This document shows positions 31,667 through 43,229 of a DNA stretch of 64,000 bases, piece by piece. How positions within the stretch are numbered: position 1 is the first letter of the stretch; every line of letters starts with the position of its first letter. Below the pieces are notes generated by a model that saw nothing but the letters and a program-made list of their open reading frames with translations, did not search any database and had not been told where the DNA came from. The translations under genes were made by a program, and so were the position numbers. The DNA is taken from NCBI GenBank assembly GCA_947396885.1, contig OX377204.1, positions 38,525,975-38,589,974 of the forward strand, in the 5' to 3' direction. The DNA comes from Heligmosomoides polygyrus polygyrus (lineage: Eukaryota; Nematoda; Chromadorea; Rhabditida; Heligmosomidae).

Positions 31667-34436
31667 ATAGAGAGTGTCTCAAAAAAGTATGCACTTTTTA
31701 AAAGATGATAACTTTGCTCACAGTAAATGCACTGAAGAAGTTAAAGTTCATATGAAAGCTTAGGAAAATAGAAAGGATCTGAAAATTTGAAGCCTTGCAT
31801 TTTACACTCGATTGATTGACTTTCGCTCGAATACTTGTTATAATTTACAAAGTCGTCCTCTTGATTGATTTGTGCCTCTTTTAAGGTATAAAACTTAAAA
31901 ACACATTATGGCTTGCGAAGAATGCAGGGTATACAAAAAACCGCAGGTACTATTTGAAAGGTTCTGGCTTTGTTGCTAATGAAGCTTTTAATGCTGTTTG
32001 AGACTCATATGAAAGCAGAAGACAACGAGATTTCTGTCGCATGGAAAAAGTCAAGATTGTTCTGCCACACCTTGTAGAAGGAGGCCTACAAGGTGTGGGA
32101 GAAGACGAGGGCACCCGAGCATCTCACAGCCTACAGCAAGCTGAAGAGGCTGGCAAAAACAGCTGTAGCGGAGGCAAAGAACGCGGAAATCGATGCCATG
32201 TACGAGAAACTAGACGGGGCAGAGGGAGAGAAGTTCGCCATCCGCCTGGCCAAGGCGCGTCATAGAGCTAGCCTCGACGTTCGAGTAGTGAACACTGTGA
32301 AGAGTGCTGACGGTAGGGTGTTACGGAAGCCGGTCGAGGTCAGAGAGAGATGGGAGGAGTACTTCCAGGAACTCCTGAACGAGGAGTTCCCTCGTCGGGA
32401 GGCCGAGAAAGAACAACCAACGGATGGACCCATCCCACCCTGGACGCAAGAAGAGGTTCGCAAGGCCATAGGGAAGATGAAACTCGGAAAGGCAGGAGGG
32501 CCTGACGGTGTGCCAGTTGAGGCTTGGAAGGTGCTCGGGGACCTCGGAATCAACTGGCGGACGCAGTTCCTCAACAGAATGACGAAAGAAGGTAAGATGT
32601 CGGATGACTGGAGGAACAGCACCAAAGTCCCCATCTTCAAGCAGAAGGGAGACGCTTCCGAATGCTCCAACTACCGAGGGATCAAACTGATCTCACACAC
32701 GATGAAGATCTACGAACGACTGGTCGACTCAAGGCTGAGGGAGATGGTACCCATCTCCCAGGTGCAGTGGGGCTTCACACCTGCACCACAGACGCCATCT
32801 TCATCGCTCGTCAGGTGATGGAGAAATATCGGGAGAAACGAAAACCCTGCTACCTGGCATTCCTGGACCTGGAGAAGGCCTACGACAGGCTAGCTCGGGC
32901 CGTAATCTGGAATGCCCTTCGAGGGAGGGGTGTCCCACAACGTCTGATCACGGTCATAAGGGACATGTACGAGGGCTCGAAAGCGGCGATACGAGCTCCA
33001 CACGGGGTGACAAGGAAAGTGGACATCACAGTGGGGGTACACCAAGGGTCAAGCTCTGAGCGCGTTCCTCTTCCTGCTGACACTTGACTCTATAGTGAAC
33101 CACCTTGAGGAAGGCCCTCTCAGAACGATCCTCTACGCGAACGACATCGCCCTAGTAGCCGACAACCAGGAGGAGCTGGAGGAGAAGGTGCAGCTGTGGC
33201 AGAGAGCCCTCGCAGACAACGGCGTGCGGCTGAACATGAAGAAGACGAAGTTCATCAGCTCGGAGCAGTGCGCTGGATCGATCCTAGACTGCCAAAGGGT
33301 AACGATCGAGAAGGTGGAAGAATTCCGCTACCTCGGAAGTGACCTATCCGAGGAAGGAAGTGTGGACCAGGCGGTCAGGGGACGGATAAACGCAGCCTGG
33401 CTCAAGTGGAGGGAGTCCATAGGGATCCCCTGCGACCGTAGATGCTCCAGAACGCTCGAAGGCGAGGTCTATAGAACAGTTGTGAGACCTGCCCTCCTCT
33501 ACGGCAGCGAGTGCTGGGCCCTGGGTAAGGCGCAGGAGCGGCAACTGCACGCGGTGGAGATGAGGATGCTGAGGTGGGCATGTGGATGGACCCGTCGGGA
33601 CAGGGTGCGAAACGAGGATGTTAGGGCAGTGATGAAGACAGCCCCGATCGAGCTGAAGATGAGAGAGCAGCGCCTGAGGTGGTATGGACACGTCCTCAGA
33701 AGACCAGAGGATCACCCCACAAGGTTGGCCCTAGATTTCGATTTCGACTACTTGGCCACATTAACCTGTGCTATGCATTTTTTAATGCTCAGAGTTTAAC
33801 AAACACGTGAAAGACATGTGACATGTGAGTTTTTTGATTGCACAATTTATCGCTCTCGACCCTCTCTACATATCTGAGCCTATAGCAAATCATGCCTGGC
33901 TCTAAGCTTTCCTTCGAGAAGTTTATGCTGAAGTGCTGCTGAAGTTCGAAAACATCGTCGAAGCGAAGAGGCATTCAGCGAGTAGTTCTCGTTAATGTGG
34001 CCAACTAGTAACAATATTGTAGCAAGCATTCAGCCCCCACAATCAATCGCGTCTGAAATGCGAGGTTTCAGACGAACCCATGGCGCAACCTCGACTACTT
34101 GCACACCACAGAAATGGCAATATTAGAAGTTTTCTAATAGTTCCTGCATTTTTAGGATACCCTGCATTTTTTGCAAGCTGTAGTATGTTTTTAAGTTTCT
34201 TAAAAGAAATCGACACGGCACTTTGTGGAGAAATTATAACAAGTATTCGAACGAAAGTCAATCAATTGAGTGTAAAATGAAAGGTTTCAGACGATGCGTG
34301 GCGTAGTCCATACCGTTCATGTGTCAGAAAATCTCTATTTTCCTAAACTTTCATAAGCGCCTTTATTTTCTTCAATACCTTCACTGTGAGCAAAGTTATC
34401 ACCTTTCAAACATTATATATTTTTCGAGACACCCTG
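31667..34436 (+). mobile_element. Tc1/mariner-superfamily element, copy 2
   Basis: Left end GAGTGTCTCAAAAAAGTATG and right end, inverted, CAGGGTGTCTCGAAAAATAT match the element at 15858-18295, as do the interior blocks (CTTTGCTCACAGT, ACATTATGGCTTGC, AAAGACATGTGACATGTGAG). An RTE copy in plus orientation interrupts it at about 32050-33740. It splits RTE A between its endonuclease and linker. Confidence 0.75.
32050..33740 (+). pseudogene. RTE-type reverse transcriptase, second subfamily, plus strand
   Basis: Read in order: EKTRAPEHLTAYSKLKRLAK (linker), GGPDGVPVEAWKVLG and SNYRGIKLISHTMKIYERL (RT start), AFLDLEKAYDRL (motif A), VGVHQGS (motif B'), LYANDIALVADN (motif C) and WYGHVLRRPEDH (end). 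Motif C should be YADD; the first catalytic Asp is Asn here. Frameshifts fall near 32770 and 33060. The 5' endonuclease is missing. It sits inside the Tc1/mariner-type copy. Confidence 0.85.
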
Positions 34437-35110
34437 TCGAACCTATTGACAACGGAGACGCACACAATACCGGCAACACTTGCGGTTGAAGATGATGTGG
34501 GCGATCTTGTTGAGGAACTGGCCATCGAGGGATTTCCATGTCCATCGTAGGGCGAAAGGTTTCCGCAACCTACGATGGACATGGAAAGTTTTCATGAATG
34601 GTTTTGATCGATATAATGAACTCAGAGAGCTCGTTCCATTCCAAGCCTTGGCTTCCGATGTTAAGTTCTTCTGACGACCTTCGTGGCCCGATCTTGGCGT
34701 TGAATTCGCCGACGAGCACCTCGAAAGTGTGACCTTCCTCATAGAACTTCTCCAAGTACACGTAGAAGGCTTCAACCTCTTCGTCGTCGTAGTCGGACGT
34801 TGGGGCATACGCGACGAACACAGTCAAAGCTGGCACGGAGCCACATCGCTTCAGTTGCAGACGTCCGATTCGGCTTGTCAGAGACTCGTACGAATCGATG
34901 GTCATGGCCAAGTGCGTGTTGGCGAGAACACCAACGCCGCCTACTCCCCTGGTGTCGCATGTTCCGAGGAACAGTTCTGTGGGAGGTGGCGTCTTCTCTC
35001 ATCTGTTAGTCCGATAACGTCGTACTTCATCTTCCTGGCCTCCATCACCAGGTCATAGACAGACATTTTCGATGCGTTGTAAGTACAGATAGTCATCCCA
35101 GTCCTCAATT
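34437..35110 (-). pseudogene. RTE A endonuclease
   Basis: Frames give MTIDSYESLTSRIGRLQLKR, VFVAYAPTSDYDDEEVEAFY and VLVGEFNAKIGPRRSSEEL. In APE-type endonucleases the last motif is GDFNA; here Asp is replaced by Glu. An ATG-proximal TICTYNA-like start lies near 35090. Stops and frame changes occur near 34570 and 34990. Confidence 0.8.
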
Positions 35111-35700
35111 CGCGCTGTTTGCTAGGCCATGGGAATTGAGCAGCCTCTCCATAGTCGTCCTAATCATCGTTGCAGAAATGTGGGATCTTTCGGGGTCAGG
35201 GGTACGAGGATCTTTAATACTGCTGTGTTCGATTGGAGTAGAACACGGGTTCCCATTTAGGCTGTCGTGTGGGTGAAGTATTACGGGCAGCCATCCAGAC
35301 TGCCCCAAGGGACGGGGCGAGATTTTTCAGGCGGCCTCTAATCGCCCCTCAATGTGCTCCTAGTATACCGAGTGCCACCGTTTCACGGGCTGATGAGCAG
35401 GGTACGAGCGGCGCAGAAGCGAACACATCCATGCACTCTGTGCATGTACACGCCAGGCCCACACAGAAAGTGTGAGCCGGGCCGACACAGCTGGTGCAAG
35501 GAGCCTTCTTATATTCTCCCTGCGTCTCTGGACAGTACACGGTGGCATTTGGTTTGCGATTCATTCCCCTATCCACCACCGGGGACGCGCAACAACCGAT
35601 GCCTCCTCCAACTGCGCTACGACGCGCCAAAGGATCAGGAGAAATGGTGGTAGATAATATAATAATTCGGCTCAACTTTAACTCTTCGTTTAAAGCAGAG
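35111..35700 (-). repeat. RTE 5' region
   Basis: AGGCCGCCTGAAAAATCTCG and the block around GGCAGTCTGGATGGCTGCCC (about 35340-35270 on the minus strand) match the isolated 5' fragment at 55150-55370. So this is the untranslated or leader end of the RTE family. Confidence 0.65.
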
Positions 35701-35934
35701 AAATGGTGCAAGCAAACTCCGTTCTCAGCAATTTCAGATCAAACTCATTCGGTGCATATGAAATTCGAGTTTTTTGTTTAAAAAATGCAGCATATTTTCT
35801 GCGCATCAGGGCTAATTCATTGTGTGGCGCCATCCGACTATAGTGTTTGCAGAGATATGGCGAAAACGTTATGTAGCCAATCAGATAGTTATGTAGGCAA
35901 TCTAAAAACACCCTTCCCCCGGAAGGGCGCTATG

Positions 35935-36120
35935 TCATTCAGCAGAGGTCCGCCGTCGCATTCCGTGGCGCATACGCGTGGTGTATAGACCTTGGTCGTA
36001 GAATGTACTGCTGGTGAGCGAAGTGCAACAAATGATTGCGATAACGATATCTACGCCTTGCCGGCTTAGATAGGCAAGGTATTGTTCATCCACTGCCGAA
36101 TCTGACTCTGAAGCTGTCAT
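35935..36120 (-). CDS. Possible two-exon ORF start (weak)
   Basis: An ATG at 36120 begins MTASESDSAVDEQYLAYLSR. A 45-bp intron with an unusual donor (GTAGAT) and a CACCAG acceptor would join it to QYILRPRSIHHAYAP and a stop. Read without splicing, the frame also stays open to 35935. No family is recognised. Confidence 0.28.
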   Translation of the reverse strand: MTASESDSAVDEQYLAYLSRQGVDIVIAIICCTSLTSSTFYDQGLYTTRMRHGMRRRTSAE

Positions 36121-36219
36121 ACTTTTCTCCCATCAGGTGAGCCTCCTAATCTTTCTTCCTTCTATCCCCAGCTCAGCTAACCGCGGGGAATTCTTTATGC
36201 CACGTTGGAGTTGATTCCA

Positions 36220-36397
36220 GGGGCCGGATTCACCAACGACTTACGTAACTTTAACGAGGAGTTGTAAGGAGAAGCTCAGATAACGCTGCTTATCGCTCAC
36301 CATATCGCTTGATAAGCCATATTAACGCGGCTTATCGCTCACCATGTCGCTTGATAAGCTTACAATTCTCCGTTAAAGTTATGATGAATCTGACCCC
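36220..36397. mobile_element. MITE with internal hairpin pair
   Basis: Ends GGGGCCGGATTCA and, inverted, GGGGTCAGATTCA, followed by longer matching arms (TAACTTTAACGAGGAGTTGTAAG against TAACTTTAACGGAGAATTGTAAG). Inside are two copies of GCTTATCGCTCACCAT.TCGC, each closing as a GCTTATC/GATAAGC hairpin. No coding capacity. Confidence 0.65.
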
Positions 36398-36644
36398 AGG
36401 TGAAATGTCAGCAGCTGAAAAGCCTACAGTGCATGACGTTATTCGGTTCGAAGGGGAGATGGATCGGTTGATCTCCGAACAATTCGACAAGTTTTTAATT
36501 TTATTTCGTTGGATTTCATGATTCCGGAGAAAGGATGTGTTTTTAAATTTCTTATATATTAGGTTGACCATAAATTTTGCAACATTTCTGTTTTTTTCTG
36601 AAATTCAATTAAACCCGCTGAAGCATTATATTCTGTTTGGAAAC

Positions 36645-36826
36645 TTGTCTCCTAGCTATGACTTTGAGTTATAAATTGTTAATTTTCCTTCCGTTCTTGA
36701 AAAGTTTTATTTATTAGAATGATGACCACTCAAACCTTGTTTCCTAGCTATGACTTTGAGTTATAAATCGTTAATTTTCCTTCCGTTCTTGAAAAGTTTT
36801 ATTCGTTAGAATGATGACACTCAAAG
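36645..36826 (+). repeat. 91-bp tandem duplication inside mariner 2
   Basis: CTAGCTATGACTTTGAGTTA recurs at a 91-bp offset, and the match covers nearly the whole unit up to GTTAGAATGATGAC. It sits in the 5' leader of the element. Confidence 0.85.
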
Positions 36827-37394
36827 TGAAAAGATGTGTGATTTCATTTTTAATTAGTTAAAGCTCGGCAGCAACCCAGCGACAGGGGTCAGGCACATAC
36901 AAGAAGTCGCTGGCAAGTTCATTCCCAACGGAATAAATTATTGGAGTTGGCATCAGCAGTTACTTTCCGCCCAGAGGGCAACAACGCAAACCACTCTCGG
37001 GAAGATCAACTGCTGTAAACAAAAGGTGCCTGCGCGAATCCATCGAGTCGAATTCTTGTCAAACCACAACAGGGCTGATCGCTGGTCTCCACAACTCCCA
37101 ATGAACCACTGCTCGTCATCAATCCTTGAAAAGGATATGCTTCTCTAAAACTGTGAAGTCGAAAAGCAAGAGCTGGAACGCAACGAGCTGGGTGTTCTGA
37201 CGGCAAAACCAGAGCTCCAGCGAAAGAAAAAGAAGGTCCTGCTGTGCGTTTAGTGGGTGCGTAGTGGTCCAGTGCACCGGGAAATGCTCCATGTAGTCAA
37301 ACCATCCTCGACGCTTGCTTTTGCCAACAACTCGACTAGATCCAGCAAAAATTAGTGGAGAAAAAAGTCGATACGAGCCAATGTTTCATCCACC

Positions 37395-37652
37395 AGGACA
37401 ACAACCGACCGCTTACGGCACTTCAGACGCTGGCAACAAATCTAATAATTTGGCTGGAGCAAAATGAAGCAGCCACCATACACTCCGGACATTGCGCCGC
37501 CTGACTGCCATCTGCTTCGGTCGATGGATCACTTCCTCCACGGTAGGCGCTTCGCCGTAGTCGATGAGGTCACGGCGGTTATACACGACTTCTTCAGGTC
37601 GAAACTGACCAATTTCGACAGAGACGTAATCCACTCAATTCATGAGAAGTAG
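37395..37652 (+). pseudogene. mariner 2 transposase C-terminal part
   Basis: FIHQDNNRPLTALQTL and then, in another frame, PPYTPDIAPPDCHLLRSMDH give the second and third catalytic Asp motifs of mariner transposases. The C-terminal FFRSKLTNFDRDVIHSI fits too. The N-terminal half cannot be read. Not functional. Confidence 0.8.
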
Positions 37653-37980
37653 AAGAAACTTATTGAGAATAAAATTACTTCATTTAAGTCAATCATTGCT
37701 TTTGTGGTATGATCTTATTTTTGTTGGAAGACAAATTTTATTGCAAAATTTATGGCTCCACCTAATAAATATCTAGTTGGCTATATAATTTTTTCGCCTA
37801 ATCTCTGCACGCACCATAGTTGGATAGCGCCCAGTGTGTTAAATCTTTTATGCTTCTTTCTATATAGAAGATATAGAAGACAGAAGTCTATGAAGCTGAG
37901 AAGTAGCGCAGCCATTCGTGTTATATGATTATATGAAGCGAACGGTAGGCCATTTTGGACCACTTCGCAATTTGCCTCAG

Positions 37981-38265
37981 CTTCGAGAGAGTTGCATGAC
38001 AATCGCAGTGAAGACACTGCTTAATAGCATAGCTTGCTCGCAGGAGCTCGTATTCTTCAGAGAAGTTGCCACAGGCGACAACGTGCTTTCCTTACCTGCA
38101 TTTCTCCAGGTGAACCAATCCGAATTCAGTGATCCTCCTGCACCCATCAATCTCAAGGAAGCCCAGACGAGTTCCGACAGCGTTTGCCATATACTCCAAT
38201 CCGAAGTCATGGAGGTTGTCGCAGCGAATAAACCGCACCTCTTGGATTCCTTGCAGACCATCTAA
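37981..38265 (+). CDS. Candidate terminal exon, unknown protein
   Basis: An acceptor (CAATTTGCCTCAG) is followed by 94 codons and a TAA, all open. The peptide contains SQELVFFREVATGDNVLSLP and EVMEVVAANKPHLLDSL. Composition is protein-like. A donor-like CTCCAG/GTGAAC lies inside at about 38109, but no downstream exon is needed. No domain recognised. Confidence 0.4.
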   Translation, partial: LRESCMTIAVKTLLNSIACSQELVFFREVATGDNVLSLPAFLQVNQSEFSDPPAPINLKEAQTSSDSVCHILQSEVMEVVAANKPHLLDSLQTI

Positions 38266-40559
38266 AGTGTGATTTTGAAGTTATCAAAACCAATTCGACT
38301 AAAATGACTTTGGGGAAATACATTCCCATTCTGCCTGAGTTCATGGAGCAGGAAGAATAAGAGGATAAGAAATTAAAGGTTCGGTATTATTCAATTCATG
38401 TGTGGATGTACCACCTCTTCTTCTTCTACGATATGTGGGAGCAGGTTGGAGACGTATTTTGCCTATGCCATCAGTTGCGATAGAAATCCGATGAACAAGG
38501 CATGTTTCATCCCCACGAAACTGGTACCAACTCACCTAGCGTGGGATCGAACCTTGGTTGGCCCGGACGGGATGCAAACCCTGGGTCGATTTGAAGTAAC
38601 GAGAACCGTTTACTCCGCATGCGTTTCACGCACCACTAAGAGTGCGCAGATATTCGCATATAGCTTTCTTACCGAACGTTGACAACCGGTCACGATTCAT
38701 CTGCTTTGTCTTCTTCAGAAAGGTGCAGACATTCTGGTGGAAATTATAGCTGAGACGTGAATGTGTGTGCGTTATGTAACGACTAAGGCTGTCACAATTT
38801 TTGACTTCTACCAAGAAAGGCCCATCCCTATGGACACATTCTCGAAAGGCCAGTAGCAGTTGCGCTTACTGACGAGCTTCCGCTGGATGAGGAGATCACT
38901 GCCAAAAGATTCTGAATCTGGCCGTGCAGCGTTTCCACGAAACTCTCGCCTCCCTCTCATAGTTTCGGGTAACACATGAAACATTGCCTCGCCAACTAAC
39001 CTGCCAACCTGACGGCTATAAAAGACTCGACACGACCTTTAGTGCATGGACTGTGTCACGAATTCCAGTGGATTATATTTTTTTGCTGTTTCGGTGGCTT
39101 TATAAATCTATTTCCCCGTACCGCTTGGGATCTTAGGGAAAATTGTGCTCGGAAATGTCGCTTGTTATGCTGCTGAGCTGTTATTATGTATGTGATTAGC
39201 AGCAGGCTGATTCCAACCTAAGTTTTGTTGTTTGTTTGTTTTTTTTCCATACCGCAATTTTTTACCGAGCTCACCTGCATTGTTGTCAGCTACATGTTGT
39301 GATATAAGCGCATCATAGGAGGAACAATTGAGCTCAATTGAATCATTGGAGGATCCATAGATTCCCCATGGATTCAAGCGTTCAGGCCTTTTTTAATTAA
39401 TATAATTTAGTGTTGCTATGGTCAGTTTAGCCAAGTTATTATCAGGGATGTTTAGTGCCGAACGCTTGTTAATCTAATACATTTAATAGTTTTTTTATTG
39501 AATTATATTATCCTATTTTTAGATAGTTACGCTTCCTAGCGCTTCCTAGCAGCTGTCTACGTGGCGTTGCTGAATCTTCTTGGCTTATGAACTATTTTGA
39601 ACCTTTGTGCTAGGTAAATTACGTACGGCGATTCATAGGGCCACAGTTGCCATGTACCAATATATTCTACAGCCGCTTGGAATCGTTAACATACTATTGA
39701 ATGTCTCTTCTATTGGGCTGTCTAGGGGGCGTGCTTTTCGTTGGCCCTCGCCGACATGCGCCCTGCACATAGGGCTGGTTTACCTAATGGTAAACCAGTA
39801 GTCTACAAACTTCCAACGGTGGCCTTAAATCTACTGTTAAGTCTTTCAAAAAACCGGGTTTTTTTCACACATCCATCCTTCCGCACTAGGCACCTCCGAC
39901 TCGCCCCTTTTCTCTTTTGGAGTTTGTAGTCAGTATTTACAGTAATGATAGGTGGACGACGTTTATTTCCATGGAAAACCTGCCCCTAGATTAGCTTGAG
40001 AATGTTCTTCTGCTGTTTTTCTTATACGACGCGTCTTATGACGTATTCAGTAAATAAACAAATAAATAGAAGGATAAGTCACAAAATGCAAAACAGCAGC
40101 ACCAATGGGGACCAAACCCTTCATCGTCTTCCTGCAAGGCGAGAACACTATCACTGTGCCGCCGCCCCAACTGGTGCCATGCTAATGGCTGCGCTGATTA
40201 TGCAACGCTCCGCCCATCGCTTGATTAGTGCAGGCGACACAGAGTCGGAGAAGTGGCGTTCTACCCCCGCCCTTTAAATAGAGGCGTGGCAAATGTCTGC
40301 GTCTCCACTACTTCGTAAGCCCGCCACTGGACTCTCGAGAAAGCCTAGGGGGATGGGGGTGGGCGGGCCAGGGGGACGATGGTGTAGAACGCTTGACCCC
40401 CCATACAGTCGCCAACTCGGACTTTCACCGGTCAGTTTTCGCTTAGGAGATCCATGAAGGGTACGTCTGTGTTTAAAGCCCTTTCACATGGCATAGGCGT
40501 TGTCCAGAAGTTCCATGGAAAGCTGGAGGCATTCCTTGGTCAGTGCAACTCCTAGTTTT
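38266..40559. other. No supported gene; one perfect hairpin
   Basis: CTGGTTTACC TAAT GGTAAACCAG at 39775-39798 is a perfect 10-bp hairpin. A GGTTCGATCCC B-box-like string occurs on the minus strand near 38545. At 40250-40400 CGTTCTACCCCC and its inverse flank a GC-rich core. Other frames are short. Confidence 0.4.
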
Positions 40560-40905
40560 GATGTCCTTCCTGTCATATGCGTGAGTCGCGATACTTCGAG
40601 CATCGTGCTCTCGATCCCTCGATGTGCGCTGCTGCCAAATTTAATCCTGCTTTCGCGGTGCCTAGGTTTTTGAGCCGAATATTAGTGCAGAATGATTGGT
40701 GTACCGAATGCGTGAGTACAGGGCCTGACGTCCTTCATCATCACCTTCTTCAGCGCTTCTGAATGCACCCAAAACCGCTCGCTTCTTCCTACCAAATACT
40801 ACAACTACGTCGTTCTCAAATTTACGATGAATTCTGTGCGCGAAGAGCTGTGTTAGAAACAAATGTTCTCTTCTCAGAGTTTTGCAAGAGGAGCTGGTCA
40901 CGTAT
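40560..40905 (-). pseudogene. RTE fragment
   Basis: A minus-strand frame has FGRKKRAVLGAFRSAEEG followed by residues like the RTE run between the RT and its C-terminal region. The dispersed marker GTGAGTCGCGATACTTCGAG at the low end is the inverted RYTQVREG-type coding region. Heavily decayed. Confidence 0.55.
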
Positions 40906-42087
40906 TAGTGGCAGACGTTGATGAGAAGCTATGGAGCTATGGTATGGAACTAAACACCCGGTAAACCACTGAGAGGACGCCATCCCATAGGAATTCCTTT
41001 GTGTTCACATGGTACATCAAACAAAGAAAGAAAGAAGTGACCAGCTCCTTCTGCACCAAAAATTTGTCAACACGTTCCACTGTGTTACCGGTCAGAACCT
41101 CGTGTTGCTCCATGAACACTAACGACCATATATAACATTCTTGACTGCTAAGTATCATATTTACCAAGGTTTTATTACAGAATATTTGTTTGTTGCTCTA
41201 GAGATTTTCAGCAAGGCCACTTGTTGGAAAACTACGGTGAGGAGTTGGGAGTATAACACATGGTGCAGCATGAAATGCTCTGCAGCCCTCCGCACAGCTT
41301 TAAAGCATTTTGCGAGAGTGTCTCTCATCAAAACTCATCCAACTGGTCGAAATGGTTTGAAACGTGCCGACAGCGGTGAATCAGCCTCCTCTCATTTAGT
41401 CACTTTAAAAGGCCAGTTGCTTATCAGCGGGACCATTAATCTAGCGAATCACCTCACTTGCACTTATACGTACATAAAGTGTGCGCTTCCACAGTGATCC
41501 ATAAACCACGTACTTATTTAAATTTGAATTTGACAGGTCGTCCATTTATAAACATCTCTTGTACCGCCTCATGAGCTCCAACTTTTGAAGAATCAATGTT
41601 TTACAACAAGACCGCAGTATTACGGTTATTGATGTGACAATTAGATTAATAGCTATAAAAGGAAGGTGGTATGTAATTTTGCATACCTAAAATATCATGG
41701 TCGCCTAGAATCTCTAAGTTAAGGCCTAATTATCTACCAATTTGGGTGAATTTAAAAGCTAAATAGTACAGGAATTTACATAAACAGTGTAGGTATTTAT
41801 ATAAACAACAGCATGTCCGCTTCTCTACGACATTTCTAGTCATACGAAAGCATTTGTTACAGCAAAAATGGGTGCAACCCCTATCGCGGGAGGGGGGCAG
41901 TCAATTTCAATTTTTAAAGTAATGCAACATGCACGGCAACATATTCCAATACCAAAATAGGCTTTCTAATTTGCTTTCCTAATCGGGGGGGGGGAGAGAA
42001 AGTAATGGAAACAGTAAATTGAACAGAACCCTGGAACAATTACAGTACTATAAAACCGCAAAAACTCGTTAAAGCAATTTTATTACC
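40906..42087. other. No supported gene
   Basis: Holds the 41220-41430 copy of the repeat also seen at 28830-28960 and a GGGGGGGGGGG run near 41983. Confidence 0.4.
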
Positions 42088-42843
42088 TCAATCATTTATT
42101 GGATAGCGTTTTGCTATTTCTTTCCAAGCAAATAGTTTTGGGTCGCAACAGTGCTGCCACTTCCACAGTGCTTCGAAGGAGTTGTCGTCCCATAGGGGTC
42201 CCTTCAGCCCGTTTTTCATTCTTATGGCTCTATTTAAATGAGACCACGTATTTTCGATTAACTGACTGTGGACACCAGTGGACGGAGCCACAAACTCTTC
42301 GTTATGGTCCACAGTATAATGAGTGAAACCAAGGCTTTTCAAGTTCGAATAACCTTTCCAGGAGTCGATATAGATGATGTGCCAGGATGTACTTGCTTAG
42401 TTATAATTCCATGCAATGTAGCGCTATCACGAGTAGGTGTAATTTCTATGAAGACTTTCTTTGAAGTAGTACCTATACCTCCTACTAGCCAACTATCTCT
42501 ATATCCGTGAACCATTGGTCCCATTGTGTCATCGCGTTCTTGCCGACCTCCCAATGGTGAGCTCTAGTTTCTTCTAGTTTGCCGAGGTCGTCCAACATCA
42601 TTGATGCCAAAAAATGGATTTCCTAGAGCCGGCTAGCCATTCGAAAAAGGTCTCCCTCAGGTAGCTTATTTTATATGGATCTCCTGGTTTTCGACAACTT
42701 CTTCGAAAGCACTCGAATATCATGCGTACGGTCTGACCAACTCGTCCAGTTTGCAGGGTTATTGAGCGTGGATTAAGACAGCTGACACTTCCTGGTTTTC
42801 CATAGTAATCCTTTGTCGGTGAGGTAGCCATCGAATTCATCAC
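42088..42843 (-). pseudogene. Merlin/IS1595-type transposase
   Basis: The C-terminal frame (42342-42088) contains FTHYTVDHNEEFVAPSTGVH and LIENTWSHLNRAIR. ISXO2-like transposases of the IS1595/Merlin group show H..vnHs..Fv.p.tgvHTn.IEs.W...K. Upstream (42554-42339) GGIGTTSKKVFIEITPTRDS and a following block fit the catalytic core, and 42843-42598 may be the N-terminal part. Frames change twice. No terminal repeats were resolved. Confidence 0.75.
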
Positions 42844-42966
42844 TCGACATACGATCTATCTCCCCCCAGTTGGGAATAAGGGCAAAATTCTTCAGTGACT
42901 CAAGTGACTGCGATCAGTCATCTGGAAAAATTCTATGGATTTCTTTGTTTATTTTAATTTTTATAA

Positions 42967-43222
42967 AATTGTTCGCATTGTCACATTGATCAAACCCTCC
43001 ACCCAGCCTCCCCCCCCCACACACACTGATTCGAGATTCATCGAGAATCTACTGACTGCCTTATACACATAAACCATTCAGTATATTCTCTTGGAATGAT
43101 TGTTCACATTGTCGCATTGATCAAACCCACCACCTTCCCTCCCTCCCCCCCCCCCCCCCCCCCACACACACATACACACATCCGCGATTCATCGGGCATC
43201 TACTGACTGCCTTATACACATA
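42967..43222 (+). repeat. Imperfect tandem duplication with C-runs
   Basis: Two copies about 137 bp apart share ATTGTTCRCATTGTC, GATCAAACCC, a poly-C/CA tract and ATCTACTGACTGCCTTATAC. The second copy's tract is longer (19 C). Slippage or unequal exchange is likely. Confidence 0.8.
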
Positions 43223-43229
43223 AGGCAGC

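Larger units (their letters stand above)
26645..35700 (-). mobile_element. RTE non-LTR retrotransposon, exploded by nested insertions
   Basis: Pieces of one minus-strand RTE are found in order: 35700-34437 (5' region and endonuclease), 31666-30666 (linker and RT start), 30107-29215 (RT end and C-terminal region) and 26905-26645 (3' end). Between them sit a Tc1/mariner-type element, a SINE-like piece, a Harbinger-like MITE and a hAT. The original unit would be about 3.4 kb. That the 29215 and 26905 pieces join is shown by the hAT target duplication. That the 30666 and 30107 pieces belong to one copy is inference. Confidence 0.7.
36559..37765 (+). mobile_element. mariner element 2
   Basis: Ends TTAGGTTGACCATAAATTTTG (36559) and, inverted, TTAGGTGGAGCCATAAATTTTG (to 37765). 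TA flanks both sides (36557-36558, 37766-37767). Length is 1207 bp even with the internal tandem duplication, so part of the gene is deleted. It is from a different mariner subfamily than element 1. Confidence 0.85.

Noticed and set aside
32260..32670. 136-codon minus ORF
   Set aside because: It is the antisense shadow of the plus-strand RTE reverse transcriptase.
33344..33715. 123-codon minus ORF
   Set aside because: Antisense of the same RTE.
38500..38580. tRNA gene from a GGTTCGATCCC box
   Set aside because: No acceptor or anticodon stems can be paired, and the A box is poor.
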